From Spirogloea muscicola (taxonomy: Eukaryota; Streptophyta; Zygnematophyceae; Spirogloeales; Spirogloeaceae): DNA of 16,906 nt. Of the stretch, positions 1 through 9,876 are shown in pieces. The stretch spans positions 1-16,906 of the forward strand of contig WELB01000318.1 in assembly GCA_009602725.1 (NCBI GenBank). The letters run 5' to 3'. The position numbers were made by a program, and so were the translations under genes. How positions within the stretch are numbered: the first letter of the stretch is position 1; each line of letters opens with the position of its first letter. The notes under the pieces were generated by a model. The model was not told the origin of the DNA. It did not search any database and saw only the letters and a list, made by a program, of their open reading frames with translations.

Positions 1-87
1 GGGCTGGGAGCATATCCTCGCGTCGTGCATATCCCAGACTCGCTATGCTCCAGGGGAGGAGGCGGAGAGGAGCCGAAGAAGAAAGAA

Positions 88-160
88 GAAGAAAGCGCGG
101 CCAGATTGACTGGTGGCTGGGAAAGGCCAGCCCAAAAGAAGGGACAAGGTCTGAGGGAGC
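88..160 (-). mobile_element. Type I retrotransposon 3' end
   Basis: Read on the minus strand this is the tail of a LINE-like 3' UTR: CAGACCTTGTCC, a hairpin at 132..115 (GGCTGG, 6-nt loop, CCAGCC), then GGTCAATCTGGCCGCGCTTT-type sequence and a pyrimidine run. The same tail recurs at about 1735..1801, 2085..2145, 7795..7860, 8153..8225, 8606..8665 and 16344..16375. Only the UTR is present. Its 5' side directly touches the 3' end of the next minus-strand copy at about 160. Confidence 0.7.
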
Positions 161-460
161 TCGCCCATAGAAGAGAGGGGCTGGCAGAAGCCAGCCAAAA
201 GAGAAATGGACAACATCCAAAGAGCTACAGGAGAATCACTCAGTAACCTCTGCTAAGCAGCCGCAGGCTGGAGCGCCGCCACGAAACCAAGTGCAAACTA
301 AGTGAGAGCCGCTTTCTGTAAAGAAAGCGTTTGTGTGATGAGCAACCAAGGCCTGCGGAATGCTGGAGTGGCCCAAGCTGCCCCCCCGACTCCGACGACG
401 CGCATCAACCGGCCGGACCAGATGCTGGATCAGGGAGGACCATTGTCCGCCGTAGCCTCC
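161..460 (-). mobile_element. Retrotransposon copy B, 3' half (split by copy A)
   Basis: On the minus strand, 460..243 encodes a degraded C-terminal part of the retrotransposon protein, recognisable as SLIQHLVRPVDARRRSRGG, with the terminal peptide LRLLSRGY and stop at 242..240 after a frameshift. A type II UTR follows, with hairpin GGCTGG/CCAGCC at 196..179 and a GGGCGAGC end. The rest of this copy lies at 1802..2068 on the other side of copy A. The uninterrupted homologue at 14086..14668 shows that the two halves were once continuous. Confidence 0.75.
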
Positions 461-1687
461 CTGCCTGTGAGCCGCGGGGGTCTGGGCTGCCCTCCGCTGG
501 CTCGTGCCTGCCGGGCAGCACGCCTGGGGAGTTGGGCGCAGGTTGCGGCTTCGGTGGCCCACCGTGTCATCCGGCGCGGGGCTCGCCTTCTGGAGCAGGC
601 GGCAGCGGACGTGGAGACTGGCACGTCGCTGCCCTTCCAGGCGGCTCTCCGCTCAGCCCGGGATGCGCTGCTTGCACATCACCCCGCCCTTGTGCCACGG
701 GCCGTCCCGTTCGCGCACCTCGCGGTCGCGCGCACAGCCGACCTCCGGGCCCAAGCTGGCTTCATGGCAGAGGTAGATGCGGCCCCTTCACCACGGCGAT
801 GGGGCTCTTGCCATCGGCCGACCTCCGGGGGCGCCCGCGGTTGCTCTCGGCATCCTCACCAGGGGCGGCAGCTCGGCTGTCTGCCCTGCCGCTTCTTGAC
901 GCGCTCCGAATGCCCGATGACGCCTTTCCGTACGGCGGTGCACCGCCTCCTCGGCCTCCACCCACCCTGCCTCGGTGGAGTACAGCAGTGTGAGTGTGGA
1001 GAGCGCAGTTCAGATGCGGCATCGTTGGCAGCTCACATGCTCAGGTGCGCACGGGGCGGGAAGCGGACAGGACCACACGACCTGCTGCGGACTGCTATGT
1101 TTGGCATCTTTGTCGAGGCCGGGTACACGGTGGCGCTCGAGAATACCAGCATCATGCCTCCGACTGCTGGGGCGGATGGCCGCATCCACACCCGGCGCGC
1201 CTCTGATCTCGTCGCCAGCGCGCTCGGCGGGGGGCCTCGGCTCGTCGCCGACGTTGTCACGACTGACTGCTTTGTTTCCAGCAGCGCCAAACGGTCGTCG
1301 GAGGAGGCGGGCTACGCAGTCTGCCAAGCGGCGGGTGCAAAGGAACGAAAATACTCGGACCACCCGGTAGGAGACGAGTTTGTTCCACTGGCAGTCGACG
1401 TGCACGGAGCCTTTGGCACAAAATGGCTTGACTTGCTTCACCGCCTTGCGCGGCGTGCAGCGGCCCGTCGCCTCGGGCAGCAGGGCGAGCAGCCCGGCTT
1501 TAATGTCGCCGGGTCCCTCGCTCAAGTCTTCCGATTGCGTTTGGCCATCTCGATGCAGCGGTCCCTTGCCTTCGCGGTTCACTTGCGCGCAGGCCGAGCT
1601 TTGGCGGCGGCCTCCGGCTTCCGTCAGGGCGACGTCTTTCCGCCGGCTAGCTACTCAGACTTGCATCTCCTGAGTAGAGGTAACTGA
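461..1687 (+). CDS. LINE-like reverse transcriptase protein, C-terminal fragment with zinc and RLE-like nuclease motifs
   Basis: Open for 408 codons from the insertion boundary; the frame extends further left only because host-copy sequence stays open. The start, LPVSRGGLGCPPL...ARLGSW, resembles the segment that follows the RT domain in non-LTR elements. Next come FRTAVHRLLGLHPPC, a CECG...H-M-L-R-C motif (CxC-x12-H-x3-C), then PHDLL...EAGYTVALE, and RASDLV followed 14 residues after the Asp by DVVTTD. The order zinc motif, RH/PH-D, E, D-x14-D resembles the restriction-like endonuclease of R2-type LINEs, although the usual K/R-P-D is S-D here. It ends SYSDLHLLSRGN-stop. The RT catalytic domain (YxDD) is absent, so this piece is not autonomous. 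Assignment as a retrotransposon C-terminus is firm; the nuclease call is inference. Confidence 0.72.
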   Translation: MPVSRGGLGCPPLARACRAARLGSWAQVAASVAHRVIRRGARLLEQAAADVETGTSLPFQAALRSARDALLAHHPALVPRAVPFAHLAVARTADLRAQAGFMAEVDAAPSPRRWGSCHRPTSGGARGCSRHPHQGRQLGCLPCRFLTRSECPMTPFRTAVHRLLGLHPPCLGGVQQCECGERSSDAASLAAHMLRCARGGKRTGPHDLLRTAMFGIFVEAGYTVALENTSIMPPTAGADGRIHTRRASDLVASALGGGPRLVADVVTTDCFVSSSAKRSSEEAGYAVCQAAGAKERKYSDHPVGDEFVPLAVDVHGAFGTKWLDLLHRLARRAAARRLGQQGEQPGFNVAGSLAQVFRLRLAISMQRSLAFAVHLRAGRALAAASGFRQGDVFPPASYSDLHLLSRGN

Positions 1688-1758
1688 GCGTGCTTTGGCT
1701 GATGTCTTAGTCCTGGTCCTTCGCACTCCGGCTCCTTCAGACCTTGTCCATTCCTTTG

Positions 1759-1776
1759 GGCTGGCCTTTCCCAGCC
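1759..1776 (+). other. 3' UTR hairpin of copy A
   Basis: GGCTGG-CCTTTC-CCAGCC, a perfect 6-bp stem with a 6-nt loop, about 25 nt before the 3' end of copy A. Equivalent hairpins lie at 132..115, 196..179, 2122..2105, 7836..7819, 8197..8180 and 8628..8645. In many LINE families a 3' stem-loop is what the RT recognises; that role is inferred here. Confidence 0.7.
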
Positions 1777-1801
1777 ACCAGTCAATCTGGCCGCGCTTTC
1801 T

Positions 1802-2068
1802 TCCGCAGATATCCATGGCACACGGATAAAGATGGTCCCCTCGGGGATGGTCCTGATAGTGCCACTCCTTCTTGCGCTCCGCGCTGGACGTGGCCCAGCC
1901 AGACACGGTTGACATGGGTGCGCCAGCCTTGTATGCGTCGATCAGTACCACGTCCAGGAGCAGACGAGGCCCACCGCCCCGGGGGGTGGCGACCACGTCC
2001 AGACGCCGCACGTACGGCTTGCCGCGCCTTGAGGAGATTGGGATGATGCCGGACACCTCCATCGTCCA
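1802..2068 (-). mobile_element. Retrotransposon copy B, 5' half
   Basis: Minus-strand coding fragment beginning EVSGIIPISSRR and containing RRLDVVA, then D-x14-D (LLLDVVLIDAYK) and the stretch ending AMDICG, where copy A interrupts it. Nearly the same sequence is at 14657..14300. The open frame then runs falsely into the complement of copy A's 3' UTR. At its 5' end (about 2068) it meets the 3' end of copy C on the same strand after a short purine-rich run. Confidence 0.75.
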
Positions 2069-2220
2069 AGAAGAGGAAGAGAAAACGCGGCCACATTACC
2101 TGGTGGTTGGGAGAGGCCAGCCCAATGGAATGCACAAGGTCTGAAGGAGCCGGAGTGCTAAGGACTCAGGCATCAGCAAGGGACGCTCAGTATCCTTAGT
2201 CAAAAGATGCAAGTCGGAGA
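2069..2220 (-). mobile_element. Retrotransposon copy C, type I 3' end
   Basis: Minus strand: the end of the coding sequence (SDLHLLT, then shifted by an apparent 1-nt deletion) and a type I UTR with CCTTGTGCATTCC. Its hairpin at 2122..2105 is GGCTGG/CCAACC, so one pair has become G-T. The end is GGCCGCGTTTTCTC. It abuts copy B head to tail. Confidence 0.65.
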
Positions 2221-2345
2221 AGAAGAGGAAGCATTGCTCGGCTATAGAAGAAGAGGGGCCGGCAGAGGCCAGCCCGAAAAGAATGGACCGAATCCACAAG
2301 GGGTCGATGGCTGGGAATACAAGAAGATACGAAGGTCCGGAGGAG
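2221..2345 (-). mobile_element. Retrotransposon 3' UTR remnant, type II-like
   Basis: Minus strand: GGGCTGG/CCGGCCC hairpin at 2275..2256 (one G-T pair), followed by a decayed form of the type II CAATGGGCGAGC tail. There is no coding part. The upstream side (2340..2285) has no clear identity. Confidence 0.5.
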
Positions 2346-2404
2346 TTGCAGCACTGCCTGTGCACCCTCTCTCTGGCCCAGCTCCGCTATCATCACCTCC
2401 TTCC

Positions 2405-2495
2405 AGCTCCACCTTCTGCAACACATTTTGCCTGAACTGTGCACTGGCTTATATTGGCCACCCTTTCACTTCATGCGCACCGCGCGCCTTCTGTC
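2405..2495 (+). mobile_element. Type III retrotransposon 3' end
   Basis: Contains TTGCCTGAACTGTGCACTGG, ATTGGCCACCCTTTCA and CATGCGCACCGCGCGCCTTC. The same ordered blocks occur on the plus strand at 9036..9103 and 9540..9630, and on the minus strand at 6823..6657 and 13905..13738. Only the UTR is present. Confidence 0.6.
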
Positions 2496-2539
2496 GTCCA
2501 GCCACAGTGGACCCCGTCTTTGCACGCGACCTCGTCCCC

Positions 2540-2835
2540 ACTCCTTTCACTAGAGCATGGCCGGCCTTGTATGCACGTTCTGGGGATCTGAGGATGTGCT
2601 TCCAACGGAGATGCCCTGCTGATGGCAATCTCCTTCGCCCTTGTGTTGCACCAGCAAGCTGGGCCTGCTCTAGTTGGTGGTAGGGGGGCTTGCAACCTGC
2701 CTTTTGGCATCCGGGCATCGGCTTGCGACCTCTGCGTGCTGACTTGTGGCTACTGAGCGGGTCACTAGAGCAGAAGGCGTCCTACATGTGTACAAGTGCT
2801 TGCGTCGTACTTGGCCATTATGGCCGTGTCACTCA
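2540..2835 (+). mobile_element. Retrotransposon copy G, type IV 3' end
   Basis: A short 5'-truncated copy. In the frame 2622..2756 it reads ALVLHQQAGPALVGGRG and ends ACDLCVLTCGY-stop, clearly homologous to the copies at 6939..7651 and 16541..16906. The upstream part (LRMCFQRRCPA) is in another frame, so there is a frameshift near 2615. The UTR begins GCGGGTCA and carries the hairpin GGCCA-TTA-TGGCC at 2812..2824. In the relatives the hairpin has the shorter loop TT. Confidence 0.7.
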
Positions 2836-3055
2836 AAGCAAGCTATATCACCGGCTCACCTCGTGTACTCCTCCCTCCACACCCTTCTGCCCCCCCAAAA
2901 AGAATGCTGGACTAGCCTGAGCCGAGCTGCCTTTTGTCAAGGCAGCCATCTCCTTGGCTCCACACGCCCCCCCACATCCACTCTTCTTCTCCACACTACC
3001 CCCAACACTTATATGTACAGCCGCGGGGACGACCCAAGCCGCGACAACGACATGC
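2836..3055. other. Gap between retrotransposon remnant and CIPK gene
   Basis: No gene or repeat could be recognised. It probably holds the 3' UTR and terminator of the minus-strand kinase gene. There is no convincing TGTAA-type polyadenylation signal close to either possible stop. Confidence 0.3.
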
Positions 3056-3127
3056 TCAGAGCGTGGTGAAGGACACCTTGCGCGGTAGCGCCGTGCCTCG
3101 CCTGGGGCCCTCCGTGGGTGCCTGCAC
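3056..3127 (-). CDS. Possible alternative last exon of the CIPK gene
   Basis: The exon starting at 3317 contains CCCAAG|GTCAGT, a phase-0 donor at 3243/3242. A good acceptor (TGTGCTGTAG) precedes 3127, where a phase-0 exon encodes VQAPTEGPRRGTALPRKVSF and three more residues before TGA at 3058..3056. It would replace the last 14 residues. Because all other introns are phase 0 this is plausible, but neither C-terminus is conserved enough to choose. Confidence 0.4.
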   Translation of the reverse strand: MQAPTEGPRRGTALPRKVSFTTL

Positions 3128-3197
3128 CTACAGCACAAACGCACCACCACGATGACCTCAACCATCCCGACAAACAGCACCGCAGCTGGGCGCGCAC

Positions 3198-6623
<3,426 letters not shown>

Positions 6624-6656
6624 GGCGCCGGCGCCGGCACCCGGGGCAGGAGAGAG

Positions 6657-6823
6657 AAGGCGCGCGGGGCGCATGAATTGAAAGGGAGGCCAATTCAAGC
6701 CAATACATTGTTCAGGCAGAGTCGAGTGCAGACTAAACAATGCTATATAATACGGAGACCTAATCTAAGGTACCTAAGATGACATTAGTACCCACGGGTG
6801 AGCACAAACAAATCTGACAAGCT
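6657..6823 (-). mobile_element. Type III retrotransposon 3' end next to the CIPK start
   Basis: Minus strand: 6823..6785 encodes SLSDLFVLTRGY-stop, the conserved C-terminal peptide of the retrotransposon family. About 125 nt of UTR follows, ending ATTGGCCTCCCTTTCA and CATGCGCCCCGCGCGCCTTC. It is closely similar along its length to 13905..13738. The UTR ends about 30 bp before the kinase ATG and points the same way, so it occupies the place of the promoter and 5' UTR. Confidence 0.75.
6744..6749 (-). promoter_or_regulatory. TATA-like box upstream of CIPK
   Basis: TATATA (ATTATATAGC on the minus strand), about 120 nt before the kinase ATG and inside the retrotransposon-derived UTR. The related repeat at 13738..13905 has CATGATC at this place and no TATA. 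Placement is suitable for a core promoter, but only the sequence supports it. Confidence 0.4.
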
Positions 6824-6893
6824 AGGGGGCAGGGGAAGAAGCCGAGGGCGGCGACTGGCCCACTTCCCGGGGCCCGTGGTCGGGCAGATGGCT

Positions 6894-6938
6894 GTGCGCT
6901 TTGTTTCCTTGCGTGCTTGTTCTTCCTAGTGCTTCCCC
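6894..6938 (+). mobile_element. Type II 3' UTR, left part, interrupted by copy E
   Basis: Homologous to the start of the type II UTR at 8421..8460 (CTTTGTTTCCTTGCGTGCTT, then CCTAGTGCTTCCCC). It stops at CTTCCCC. The continuation, GGCCCTTCTCGTACTTTG, is found at 7652 after copy E. Confidence 0.6.
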
Positions 6939-7651
6939 AGCGCCCTTGCCCTGGCGGAAATCCGTGTATAAGAAACAAATGCCCTGGCGGGCTTGATGCG
7001 CGACGCCGGCTACCGAGCGGTCGTGGAAGTCAACATTATCATGCCTATCACCACGGACGCCCAGGGACGTCATCATCGCCGCAAACTTGACATTGTGGGC
7101 GTGCAACCTGGTGGAGGACCACGGGCCCTGGTCGAAGTTGTTGTTACGGAGGCATATAAGGGCCCAGCATCGACATACATCGCTGGGCAGGCAGTGGGCG
7201 GTGCAGAACAAAGAAAACTGCGGCACTACTCCGATTACCCCCAATGCGATCAGCTCCTGCAGCGGCAATCGACATCTATGGCTGTCTGGGTCCTCGTTCC
7301 CACACTGCTTCAAAATAATGTCAATCTAGGCTACACTCGACGCGCAGATGTGTTTCCGGCTAAGATGGGCTGGCCAGCTGCATATCTGTCGCTCTTGCGA
7401 CGTCGAGTTTCGGCCTGTTTGCAGCGTGCTCAGGTTAGTGCCTTGCACTAGAAAGCTGGGCGAGCTCTAGTTGGTGGCAGAAGGGCTCCGTTTCTGGTAT
7501 CTAGTATTCATGCATCGATTAGTGACCTTTATGTTTTGATCCGTGGATATTGAGCGGGTCAATCTGCTGTAGATTATGTAGATCTTGAGATGTGCTTGCC
7601 TTTGTACTTGGCCATTTGGCCTACATTTGTTTCTTATACACGAGATTTCCA
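6939..7651 (+). mobile_element. Retrotransposon copy E, type IV, bounded by inverted repeats
   Basis: Inserted in a type II UTR. The left edge (6956..6981) and right edge (7624..7650) are inverted copies of about 26 nt with one indel; the shared core is CGTGTATAAGAAACAAATG. The coding fragment starts directly after the left repeat. The UTR has hairpin GGCCA-TT-TGGCC at 7610..7621. Its 3' terminal sequence recurs on its own at 15166..15194 and at the end of copy F (about 16530..16552). Confidence 0.7.
6981..7553 (+). pseudogene. Retrotransposon C-terminal protein fragment (copy E), nonsense-mutated
   Basis: Reads ALAGLMRDAGYRAVVEVNII, then RRKLDIV with E 14 residues after the Asp (ALVEVVVTEAYKG), matching the D-x14-(D/E) core of copies A and B. 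Between about 7258 and 7306 the frame is shifted and then restored (about -1 and -2 relative to copy F). At 7449..7451 a CAG of copy F has become TAG; the frame otherwise continues as KAGRALVGGRRAPFL to SDLYVLIRGY-stop at 7551..7553. This fragment is only the C-terminal part, without RT. Confidence 0.75.
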
Positions 7652-7735
7652 GGCCCTTCTCGTACTTTGATCATTCTTTTTGGGGCTGGCTTTGCTAGCC
7701 CCATTTTTCTTCGCTGTGAGAAAGTAAGCTCGTCC
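7652..7735 (+). mobile_element. Type II 3' UTR, right part
   Basis: Continuation of 6894..6938 after copy E: CTTCTCGTACTTTGATCATT, then a strong hairpin at 7682..7702 (GGGGCTGGC-TTT-GCTAGCCCC, one G-T pair). The usual CAATGGGCGAGC tail is decayed. Confidence 0.6.
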
Positions 7736-7789
7736 CAAGAGGGTAGGGCCGTTACAGAAGAGAGCTAAAAAGTGCGCGCCCATAAAGAA

Positions 7790-8150
7790 AAAAGGGAAGC
7801 GCGGCCAGCTTGACTAGTGGCTGGGAAAGGCCAGCCCAAAGGAATGGACAAGGTCTGAAGGAGCCGGAGTACGAAGGACCAGGACTGAGACATCAACCAG
7901 GGAACGCTCAGTAGCCTCAGTAGTCAGGAGATGCAAGTCTGAGTAGCTAGCCGGGGAAAGACGTCGCCCTGACGGAAGCCGGAGGCCGCCGCCAAAGCTC
8001 GGCCTGCGCGCAAGCGAACCGCGAAGGCAAGGGACCGCTGCATCGAGATGGCCAAACGTATTCGGAAGACTTGAGCGAGGGACCCGTCGACGTTGAAGCC
8101 TGGCTGCTCGCCCTGCTGCCCGAGGCGGCGGGCCGCTGCACGCCGCGCAA
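7790..8150 (-). mobile_element. Retrotransposon copy, type I, 5'-truncated
   Basis: Minus strand from 8150: RRAAARRLGQQGEQPGFNV through SGFRQGDVF, almost identical to the C-terminal part of copy A (positions about 1450..1640). The ending, SDLHLLTTEATERS, shows the normal stop lost by small changes. The type I UTR has its hairpin at 7836..7819 and an end at about 7795. The coding part starts abruptly at 8150, where the 3' end of the next copy is attached. Confidence 0.8.
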
Positions 8151-8376
8151 GAAAAGAAAGCGCGGCCAGATTGACTGGTGGCTGGGAAAGGCCAGCCCAA
8201 AGAATGGACAAGGTTTGAGGGAGCTTGAGTGCGAGCGACTAGGACTAATCATCAGCCAGGGAACGCTCAGTAGACAGGAGATGCAGATTCGAGTAGCTAG
8301 CAAGGCGCAAGGCTGTGGAAAGCCAGCCCGAAGAAAGAGAACGATTCTTCCCGGAAAGACCCTACCACTAGAGTAG
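8151..8376 (-). mobile_element. Retrotransposon type I 3' end, head to tail with 7790..8150
   Basis: Minus strand: a decayed C-terminal peptide (LHLLS near 8280), UTR with CAAACCTTGTCCATT, a perfect hairpin at 8197..8180, and the end GGCCGCGCTTTCTTTTCTT running directly into the truncated start of the preceding copy. The outer boundary near 8376 is approximate. Confidence 0.65.
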
Positions 8377-8545
8377 AATAGAGGGCGATGCTTAGCAGGG
8401 GTTACTGAGTAATTCGTAGCTGCTTTGTTTCTTTGTGTGATTGCTTTTCTTAGCGCTTCCCCTGGCCCCCTTCTCGTACTTTGTTTATTCGTTTTGGGCT
8501 GGCTTTTCCAGCCCCTATCCTCAATGGGCGAGCATTTCTTCTGAT
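8377..8545 (+). mobile_element. Retrotransposon type II 3' end
   Basis: Coding remnant LSRGY-stop (TGA 8406..8408), then a well-preserved type II UTR: GTAGCTGCTTTGTTTCTTTG, AGCGCTTCCCCTGGCCCCCT, hairpin GGGCTGG-CTTTT-CCAGCCC at 8496..8514, and CTCAATGGGCGAGCATTTCT. This is a good reference for type II; relatives lie at 13906..14085, 15085..15240 and, on the minus strand, 15601..15790. Confidence 0.75.
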
Positions 8546-8668
8546 GGCTGTGATAGGCCAGCCCGAGTCCTAGTCCTAGTCCTAGTCCTTCGTACTCCGG
8601 CTCCTTCAGACCTTGTCCATTCCTTTGGGCTGGCCTTTCCCAGCCACTAGTCAATCTGGCCGAAAAGA
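8546..8668 (+). mobile_element. Retrotransposon type I 3' end with hexamer array
   Basis: UTR only. Begins with a GGCTG/GGCCAGCC trace and a short AGTCCT array, then CTTCGTACTCCGGCTCCTTC, hairpin GGCTGG-CCTTTC-CCAGCC at 8628..8645, and ends GTCAATCTGGCCG. Same strand as its neighbours on both sides. Confidence 0.65.
8566..8589 (+). repeat. (AGTCCT)4 hexamer array
   Basis: Four perfect tandem AGTCCT units in a type I UTR. Copy A has only a degenerate two-unit version (TAGTCCTGGTCC, about 1708..1719). This fits local slippage expansion. Confidence 0.8.
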
Positions 8669-8689
8669 GGGTGAACAAAGCCGGCAAGA

Positions 8690-8870
8690 TTGAACAAGGT
8701 CTGAGTTATTCTGGCTTGCACTTACTGAGTAGAGGTCACTGAAAGGGCCACTAGCTGACGTCTTGGAGACTAGTATCCTGCTCTGGTGCCATCCGGACCT
8801 TTCAGACCTCGTGCATTACTTTGGGCTGGCCTCTCAAAGCCATTGCCGTCAATTGAGAGAGCTGTTTCCT
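8690..8870 (+). mobile_element. Retrotransposon copy H, type I-like 3' end
   Basis: Coding remnant SGLHLLSRGH-stop (TGA 8740..8742), then a UTR with CCTTTCAGACCTCGTGCATT and a decayed hairpin (GGCTGG...AAGCC, about 8824..8842). A related decayed UTR is at 9300..9360. It is followed head to tail by copy I at 8871. Confidence 0.65.
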
Positions 8871-9105
8871 TCTACAGCGCTCCCAGGCACTCGCGTTACG
8901 CCAGCGTGCTGGTCGTGCATTAGCCCAGGCTAATGGCTCCCGTGGTGGTGGTTTGGCGCCTCAGTATAGCTTGTCAGGTATGCATGTGCTCACTCGGGGA
9001 TATTTAGTGTCCCCCTTAGCCAGCTCATGACCCAGTTAACAGAACATTTGTAAGGCTAGAATTGGCCTCCCATTCAATTTCATGCGCACCGCGCGCCTTT
9101 TCTTT
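8871..9105 (+). mobile_element. Retrotransposon copy I, type III 3' end
   Basis: Starts inside the coding sequence: LQRSQALALRQRAGRALAQA, then SGMHVLTRGYL. The normal stop after Tyr is TTA, so the frame runs to TGA at 9028..9030. The UTR ends with AATTGGCCTCCCATTCAATT and CATGCGCACCGCGCGCCTTT. It directly links the shared C-terminal peptide to a type III UTR, which identifies the type III repeats elsewhere as retrotransposon 3' ends. Confidence 0.75.
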
Positions 9106-9539
9106 GAAGTGGGTAGAAGAGGGCGCACGGATGCTGATGTCAAAGCGTACTAGGGAATGCCTGCGGCAGCCAGGTGCTCTCAGTTGAGCGCGGACAATGT
9201 CCACACGCCCAACTGTATGTGGGTGGCTGTCCCGATGACTGACGGTAAGTGGATTGGCTTCTTACTATGTCTTGACCCACTTCTTAGTGCGTGCCCGCTG
9301 CAATGTAGAGCTGGCCTCTCACAACCACTGCCTTTACATTGAGAGACCTGCTTCTTCTTTTTCTTCTATCATACAGGAGCGGGTGTAACTGCCAGCCGAG
9401 TGCACACTCTGTAATTGAGGGCTGGCATTCATAGCCACGACCCCTCTGGAGGGGCTACTCCCCATCCTATGCTAGCCTTTTCAACCTGCTTTCACAATCT
9501 TCCTTCAGCAACCCTTTGCATAGGGCTTGTTTGTGTAGC
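9106..9539 (+). mobile_element. Decayed repeat region, no gene
   Basis: 9300..9360 resembles the copy H UTR (GAGCTGGCCTCTCACAACCA, CATTGAGAGACCTGC). 9418..9440 has a weak GGGCTGGC...AGCC trace. The rest has no recognisable gene, and its short open frames show no family motif. Confidence 0.4.
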
Positions 9540-9640
9540 CCCATAATTTGCACTGGCTTTTGCCTGAGTAGTGTGCTGGTTTAGATTCGCCTCCCAGATT
9601 TAATACAAGCGCACCGCGCGCCTTGCTCCAGCGGCTTGCG
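9540..9640 (+). mobile_element. Type III retrotransposon 3' end
   Basis: TTTGCACTGGCTTTTGCCTG, ATTCGCCTCCCAGATTTAAT and AAGCGCACCGCGCGCCTTGC follow in the type III order. UTR only, decayed in the middle. 9641..9876, up to the GT92 gene, holds no recognisable gene. Confidence 0.5.
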
Positions 9641-9876
9641 CAGCATTAAGAGCAGCGGAGCGAGCAGCCCACCTTCAACACCGTCGGGTGGGTTCGCTCC
9701 CTGAGGAGCGAGGCCAGCCCGGAAGGAAAGGCTCTTCCGGTGTAGGGTAGTGGTGGTGAGAGGCCTGCCCAATGAGGAATTGCTCTTCTAAGCTGCAGAC
9801 GCTTGCTCACAAGAAGGCAGGTAAGAGGTAGGGAACCCTTGGACCAGGTTGATTATGTGAGGAAGTCCAGTAGGAA

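Larger units (their letters stand above)
461..1801 (+). mobile_element. Non-LTR retrotransposon copy A, 5'-truncated, inserted in copy B
   Basis: A 1.34-kb insertion with an open C-terminal coding part (461..1687) and a type I 3' UTR. The UTR hairpin is at 1759..1776 and the end is GGCCGCGCTTTCTT at about 1801. The left flank ends in GTAGCCTCC and the right flank resumes with (T)CCGCAGATATCC. The unoccupied sequence at 14291..14310 reads the two joined. Possible target duplication is only 2-3 bp (TCC) and cannot be separated from microhomology. This is the longest retrotransposon coding fragment in the window. Confidence 0.8.

Noticed and set aside
115-132. Recurring GGCTGG/CCAGCC hairpins as terminators or a CRISPR-like array
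   Set aside because: Spacing is irregular, the flanks are homologous UTR sequence, and each sits at a fixed distance from a retrotransposon 3' end.
302-460. N-terminal extension of the 461-residue plus-strand frame
   Set aside because: Homology with 14165..14300 shows that these bases are minus-strand copy B; the frame is open by chance up to the insertion point at 461.
1010-1582. 190-residue minus-strand frame inside copy A
   Set aside because: It is the antisense shadow of the retrotransposon coding sequence, with no motif of its own.
8566-8589. Hexamer repeat as telomere-like sequence
   Set aside because: AGTCCT does not match TTTAGGG-type telomeres, has only four units and lies inside a retrotransposon UTR.
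7947-8687. 246-residue minus-strand frame
   Set aside because: It is a fusion of UTR repeats (including the hexamer as GLGLGL) with a truncated copy, not a gene.
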